Assembly: GCA_002081555.1 (NCBI GenBank)
Contig: MZNV01000428.1
Location: forward strand, 1-38,925
Reading direction: 5' to 3'
Length of the DNA stretch: 38,925 nucleotides
Source: Protostelium mycophagum
Taxonomy: Eukaryota; Evosea; Variosea; Protosteliida; Protosteliaceae
Both the position numbers and the translations under genes were made by a program. The notes under the pieces were generated by a model. That model searched no databases, had not been told where the DNA came from, and was given only the letters and a program-made list of their open reading frames with translations. How positions within the stretch are numbered: the first letter of the stretch is position 1; every line of letters starts with the position of its first letter. Positions 32,429-38,925 of this stretch are shown piece by piece.

Positions 32429-33390
32429 ATGACGGATTTAGAATCTCCAGGCGAAGAGCATAAACATTTGCGACAGCATTTTCTTTTCCCGCCAAAAGAC
32501 GGCATCATCACCGATTCAAATTTCACAGGACGACCTCAGAGCGACGAGATGGTGGTGACTTTGGCAGACATACAAGCTCGCGCTCAAGCGATGGACGAGA
32601 TCATGGCAGCTGGGAGGGCAGAGTTCGACCAATGGTCACAGAGATGTATCACTAACATCGCCCAACAACAAGAGATCTTTGGTAAAAAGATCCAGAACGC
32701 TAATGGTAGGTCTAAATCTATTATCAATTGTCCTGGATTGACTTTATCAGAACATGCCCGTAATCTAGCAGACGCTGAACAAAGATTCCAACTCGAAACA
32801 CAGAAGATGAACGAGCAAGTGAAGAGAGAGAAGATCGAAGAGCAGGAATTATCTCAACAATTAAATGTCCTCCGCTCACGCGAGAGGGAGCTCCCAGATG
32901 TGATATCGAAGGTGCGCTCTCAACACAACCAAGTCAAGTTAGAGCTTCAACACAACCGACAGAGTATGTCTTTTATTCATCTATCCATGAAGAGCTCTTA
33001 TTTGTACAGCCTTGGAGGCGCTGTCTGTTGAAAGAGCCAGAGACTTGGCAGAGATGCACAAGGCCATCAACAAATTCAAGGAATGCCTTGGCATCAACTT
33101 TGAACGAATTGGAGGTAACATTCACGATCGTCGCTCCTCACTAACTAATGACAGCCAATCGCCTTCGCTTCAACCTCTCCTGCCTAATTAATGGCAAGGT
33201 TCACGATTGTGTCTTCAGTGTCTTCATCTCGCCAGAAGATGAGCTCTATTCCCTCGAACAATGTGTCCCACCTCTACCGTCCTCTGTCACACAGCCTGCA
33301 CTTAAGAGTTTGAACCACACAAGCGACCTCCAAAATTTTGTGCTGGCTCTCAGAAAGGGATTCCTCCACCACTTCCAACAAGATCAATAA
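32429..33390 (+). CDS. SPC25: SPC25, Ndc80 kinetochore complex subunit
   Basis: SPC25 pairs with SPC24 to anchor the Ndc80 complex at the inner kinetochore. ATG 32429 gives MTDLESPGEEHKHLRQHFLF. A long coiled coil follows (LADIQARAQAMDEIMAAG, EHARNLADAEQRFQLET, LSQQLNVLRSREREL), interrupted by short introns near 32705 and 32963. The globular C-terminal domain is recognisable: INKFKECLGINFERIG then NRLRFNLSCL, FSVFISPEDELYSLEQCVPPLP and LNHTSDLQNFVLALRKGF. TAA at 33388-33390 lies inside AATAAA. An E2F-like TTTTCCCGCCAAAA occurs in the first exon at 32484-32497. It converges with the ATP synthase epsilon gene, 41 bp apart. Confidence 0.88.
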
Positions 33391-33431
33391 AAAACGGATG
33401 TATATTGCTGGTTTATTGTGAAAGAGATGTC

Positions 33432-33720
33432 TTATTCCTTGGTGAAAGGAGCTACATACTTCAGTTTTTCATCCATATCGAGATATAAGGAGGATGTGAT
33501 GACTACCACTGGATGTTTTCTATCGATATGAAGAAAAAGATATCAACTCACCTGGCTTGAGGGCCTTTCCTTCTCTCCACTCTGTAAAGTTGAAAGGGGT
33601 AGTTCCACGCTTCTGAGAGGCGGTCTTGAAGGGCTCCTTCAGGGTGTTTCTGAGGGCGGTGGCAGTAATGCGTTGGTACTTGAGGAATGAAAGACCAGCT
33701 ACTCTCCAGTATTGAACCAT
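33432..33720 (-). CDS. ATP5F1E: Mitochondrial F1-ATP synthase epsilon subunit
   Basis: The start at 33720 gives MVQYWRVAGLSFLKYQRITA then TALRNTLKEPFKTASQKRG, the conserved epsilon beginning (human MVAYWRQAGLSYIRYSQIC). The subunit sits in the central stalk foot of F1. One intron (~33499-33550) joins EGKALKP to VVVITSSLYLDMDEKLKYV, and the stop is TAA at 33432-33434. The mature family is 50-65 residues; this one is about 81 because of a C-terminal extension. As in the family, the N-terminus has no obvious cleavable presequence. It is divergent from SNRPD2 with 153 bp between the starts. Confidence 0.85.
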
Positions 33721-33873
33721 TGTGAATGTCTAAAGAGGTAAGAGGATGTCCAGAGTTGCGTGACTTGCCTTTGGATGAAGATCTTTTTCTGTCGATCCGG
33801 CTGTCTCTTTTGTTCGAAAAATTCCCTCATCTCATTTCCAACAGATCACCGACAGACCAAGAAAGAATAGAAG

Positions 33874-34376
33874 ATGGCCACGTGAGTGTATACCTTCTTC
33901 TATGATCATTAGGTCTAACGATAATCAGAAAGGGAAAAGAGGGAGAACCAGAATTATCAGAGGAGGATAAGTTCAGAACCGGACCTCTGTCTGTGCTCAT
34001 GGAGAGCCAGAGAAACAACACCCAAGTTCTCATTAATGTTAGAAACAACCGCAAGCTTTTAGGCAGAGTCAAGGCTTTTGATCGTCACTGCAACATGGTC
34101 CTCGAAAACGTGAGCTGTTTCATCTAAAGACATTAATGTCTTCTTTCGCATGGAATGAATCACCATCTTCCAACCTCTCCAAATAAAAGAATTATCATCT
34201 CTAATCTCTGCAAGGTAAGAGAGATGTGGACAGAAGTACCCAAGACCGGTAAGGGTCAAGCCAAGGCCAGACCGGCCAACAAGAATCGTTTCATCAGCAA
34301 GATGTTCCTGCGTGGAGACTCTGTCGTACTTGTGCTCAGAAATCCTCAGGGAAGCCCTGCCACAACCGATAAATAA
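33874..34376 (+). CDS. SNRPD2: Small nuclear ribonucleoprotein SmD2
   Basis: SmD2 is a core subunit of the heptameric Sm ring on U1, U2, U4 and U5 snRNAs. Three exons: MAT, an intron 33882-33928, then [21 protein letters not shown]. The Sm1 motif reads [29 protein letters not shown]; a second intron (~34110-34214) interrupts at the typical position before REMWTEVP. The Sm2 motif reads [18 protein letters not shown]. Total length is about 107 residues, close to 118 in human. The match is nearly continuous with the human protein, so the call is firm. Confidence 0.95.
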
Positions 34377-34424
34377 GAACTGTTTCAGAATCTCTTCTTT
34401 TGTATGATCGTTTGTACATTTTCA

Positions 34425-34700
34425 TCACCACATATGTGAGGATCCTCTGTACAGAACAGCTGTCAGAGACGTGTTGTTCATGGTGTGTGATTTCTTTACA
34501 CATTCAGCCTGGAATCTGAAGAACTGGTGCCTCTTTCGATCAGCTGATCTCAGTGTCTTTGCCATGAGATGAGACGCCTCAGGCGTCTCTCGCAGCACAC
34601 CAAACCCAAAACGTGGCACATCATCCCTCGGATCTGTACACAGATACTTCATGATGTAGCTGTCCACCAATTCTAAGAAATTTCTAATCTTATCTGTCAT
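34425..34700 (-). CDS. Small hypothetical protein (91 residues)
   Basis: A single uninterrupted frame starts MTDKIRNFLELVDSYIMKYL (ATG 34698-34700) and ends TGA 34425-34427; an upstream in-frame ATG at 34718 would add MYILYE. It is mixed helical with an Arg/Lys-rich middle (SADRKRHQFFRFQAECVKK). No signal peptide, membrane segment or known motif is seen. It fits neatly in the gap between the convergent SNRPD2 and the UBE2J gene and keeps the local strand pattern, which supports it being real. No family was recognised. Confidence 0.45.
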   Translation of the reverse strand: MTDKIRNFLELVDSYIMKYLCTDPRDDVPRFGFGVLRETPEASHLMAKTLRSADRKRHQFFRFQAECVKKSHTMNNTSLTAVLYRGSSHMW

Positions 34701-34856
34701 CTCATACAGTATATACAATGTGTATCAGGTTCGTATTAGATCATCTCATCATGTCGCAAGTCCGTAGAATTGAACACCAGCAAGAGCGAGAATTAATTTG
34801 TGGCAGAGACGCAGTGGCCTGTCTTTACACAAAAAAGCAGAGTCACCACAATGTCT

Positions 34857-35839
34857 TTATTTGCTGGTCAGTGCAAAATTTACATAAATGGCTGCAGCCA
34901 ACAAGAACAAGAAGAAGAATAAGCCCAAAGATCCCTCCCTCTTCACTACAGGTGCCACAGTTGTGGCATTCTTCTCCACCTCTACTTCTGTTTTTGATGC
35001 CTCTCCATTGTCTGATGCTTCGACCTGTTCAAATGAATCTCACCGAATTTTAATGGGAATTGACGTAATGTTCGTGAAACTACAACGCACCAGCTCTGGA
35101 AATAATTTTCTGTACATGGGAGTGCCGGCATTGTAGGCCGCAGACGTCTTAGCCAGCTTCTTCTTCTGCTCTGTTGTGGTGCTGATAGATCCTAAAGTGC
35201 TAGCGTCTTCCAGCATGAAAGAGAGCAGACCGTTTAATATACTCGGGACACTCCACAATGGGTTCCATCTGTTGAATCATGATCATCGAGAACTTTTTGA
35301 AAAGTATTTGTTATTTCGAAATTTAATGAGTGGAATGCCAGTTGATCGACTCACGATTCAGGATGATCTGCAAAGAATTAGTCCTTTTTTATATGATATT
35401 ATAATAAATAACTCACAATCACTCATCGAAAGACATAATCTCTTATTCGTTTCAAATCTACCATTGGGAGTGATCATGTATATAGCGGGTGGTTTGTGTG
35501 GATATTCTGTAGGAAACACCACTTTACCATGATATTTTCCGTCTACAAATGTTTCATTAATGACAATATTCATTTCTGATCACTCACTCTCATAGGGTGT
35601 TCCTTTTGGTCCAGTGATGACATAATGCCTATTATAGCCTCATCACCCACTCTTCATTTTTATAAATCAGAAGGTATGCTCACCATTCTAGAATGTTCTT
35701 TGGATTTGGAAGAGCGACGATATTAGGGACTGGATCTTTAATCATCATCGTCAACTCTCTTTTGAGTCTGGTCTATTTTTATCAGTCATATTGCGTCATA
35801 TTTCTTCTTCTGTCTCACCATACATTGGTTGTTCGTCAT
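34857..35839 (-). CDS. UBE2J2: UBC6/UBE2J-type ER-anchored ubiquitin-conjugating enzyme
   Basis: This E2 works in ER-associated degradation. Exons give [25 protein letters not shown] with [18 protein letters not shown], then [20 protein letters not shown]. The catalytic segment is [24 protein letters not shown], where C in RLCLS is the active cysteine and TPNGRF replaces the HPN motif, as in Ubc6/UBE2[21 protein letters not shown] and [11 protein letters not shown] follow. The C-terminus has an acidic linker and one tail-anchor segment [19 protein letters not shown], then TAA 34857-34859 overlapping AATAAA. YHPES is carried by a 13-nt microexon (35355-35367). It is divergent from the ADH gene, 97 bp apart. 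Confidence 0.9.
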
Positions 35840-35936
35840 GATTCAAGATGATGATTGTGATGTGTGAATTTTTGTCAAGTTGTAAAATGGTAACCTGAAA
35901 AATGGATCATCAGAAACGACATCAAAACAAATCAAC

Positions 35937-37990
<2,054 letters not shown>

Positions 37991-38036
37991 TGAAATAAAG
38001 AGGATCGTAGATGGGATGTATCATGTATTGCTCATT

Positions 38037-38331
38037 TTAGACGATGGTGCAGCCGCAGGATTCTCCGCAGCCGCAGCAGCTGCAAGACTCTCCACAACCT
38101 CCGTTCAAGTTGAAGGCTAATTGCACGTTGCTTCCATCCTCTAAAGCAGAGATGGCGGCACCATTTTGTGTCAACATCTGTTTCATATGAGACCCTCTCA
38201 TTTTGTCATCTTACCTGATGGGCGGAAGGGATTCCTTTGATCTCAAAGATCTGAGCTTTGAGCTCGTCCATGTTGCTGGCATTCGCTTGGAAGATCTCGC
38301 CGGTAGAGAGAAGTGTTACGGAAACGGTCAT
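38037..38331 (-). CDS. Ubiquitin-fold protein with Cys-rich, CaaX-like tail
   Basis: Two exons joined at a phase-0 intron give about 85 residues. The N-terminus MTVSVTLLSTGEIFQANAS then NMDELKAQIFEIKGIPSAHQ and ISALEDGSNVQLAFNLNGG follows the beta-grasp order of ubiquitin, with LNGG at the position of LRGG. After GG comes a tail of 19 residues, CGESCSCCGCGESCGCTIV, with eight cysteines. The final CTIV could be a CaaX prenylation box, as in membrane-anchored ubiquitin-fold proteins, or the GG could be a processing site for conjugation, or the cysteines could bind metal. The stop TAA is at 38037-38039. The gene converges on ADH5 with a 46-bp gap. The fold call is from pattern only. Confidence 0.7.
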
Positions 38332-38925
38332 TTTAGAAGGCGTGTGTTGTTAGGATTGTGATGGTAGTAGTGGGCGTTGAGCGGAATTGGCCGAATTTGC
38401 AATCCTGTCAGATTCGCATACCCCTGAATTTCCGGTATCTTCGGGTTCGGGCGTCGGTCTTTGCGCAAAAAAAAATTTGCAGGCAATCACCGTCTCACAG
38501 TCATCAAAAAACTGTAAGTGTTTATTTCTGATTTTCATTTTCTTATATGCTGCAGAATTAAAGAGGAGAACATCCGCATATTAGACCATCAGGGAGAGGA
38601 TTTGACTCTGTTTTGCTATGTTGGAGAGCCACTGTCAATTAAAGTAAAGACCTGCAGAGTCTGGAGACAAGACAGGGCTGTCTCTGTCTTGTGCCAAAAT
38701 TGGGGTGTCTCTGTCTCTGAGACATGAAAAAAACAACAGAGTCGGCACAGGTACAAAAAATAGAGTCAAAGTCAAGACAAGCAAAACTGAAGAGTCAAGA
38801 CATGACTTGAAAAGAATAAAAATTACCAGCCTGCCTTTAATTAAAATAATTTTGAGAGGACTTCTTTTCCTTGGTAACCACTTCTGACACCCTCCCCTCC
38901 CAAGACCAAGCACCAAGAGTTACAA
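38332..38925. other. Right flank without supported gene
   Basis: No coding region could be supported. It contains a perfect 9-bp inverted repeat ACAAGACAG...CTGTCTTGT with an 8-base loop at 38667-38692, and GTCTCTG words repeated around 38680-38725. The promoter of the ubiquitin-fold gene lies at its left edge. Confidence 0.4.

Noticed and set aside
38387-38916. Small ORFs in the right flank on both strands
   Set aside because: Short, low-complexity and without domain features.

Overview
The window is compact eukaryotic nuclear DNA. It carries about 20 protein genes in 38.9 kb on both strands, with canonical GT-AG introns mostly 37-60 nt long and often only tens of bases between genes. TAA, TGA and TAG all end recognisable proteins, so the standard code is used. 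The source is a flagellated or ciliated unicellular eukaryote: KIFAP3, SPATA17 and katanin p80 are present, together with a stearoyl-CoA desaturase that ends in a cytochrome b5 domain as in fungi. An early-diverging fungus or a related opisthokont is my best guess, but this is inference. I saw no rRNA, tRNA, CRISPR array or intact mobile element.

Layout. 2-226: 3' end of a MoaC/MOCS1-type gene. 1130-3391 (+): a vWA-RING protein that begins with a near-copy of the histone H3 tail, the most unusual gene here. 3505-6401 (-): RINT1/TIP20 tether. 6945-7876 (-): coiled-coil protein. 8265-8653 (+): SERP1/RAMP4. 8733-10446 (-): CDC6, divergent from katanin p80 (10573-13994, +). 14426-16520 (+): F-box protein continuing into a TMEM185-like membrane domain. 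16965-18743 (+): delta-9 desaturase. 18790-19045 (-): SDR relic. 19113-20613 (-): secreted EGF-like, probably GPI-anchored glycoprotein. 21134-23700 (-): WASP-type actin nucleation promoter. 23775-24581 (-): RAB32. 24997-26036 (-): FAD synthase. 26133-28219 (+): coiled-coil protein. 28485-29159 (-): SPATA17. 29354-32395 (-): KIFAP3, with start codon 33 bp from that of SPC25 (32429-33390, +). 33432-33720 (-): ATP synthase epsilon. 33874-34376 (+): SmD2. 34425-34700 (-): small hypothetical. 34857-35839 (-): UBC6/UBE2J. 35937-37990 (+): class III alcohol dehydrogenase. 38037-38331 (-): ubiquitin-fold protein with a Cys-rich tail.

Themes. Two divergent pairs each join a cell-cycle gene to a microtubule gene (CDC6/KATNB1 and SPC25/KIFAP3). 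ER functions recur (SERP1, UBE2J, RINT1, desaturase). Introns carry several over-represented short motifs: CTCGTTGTAG, TGATGACGTCATCA at splice junctions, GCGGC-NNN-GCCGC hairpins and GGCGGGAA. Several genes have AATAAA overlapping the stop codon. Gene models were built by eye from splice-consistent reading frames and domain recognition; exact exon edges and starts are uncertain where stated.
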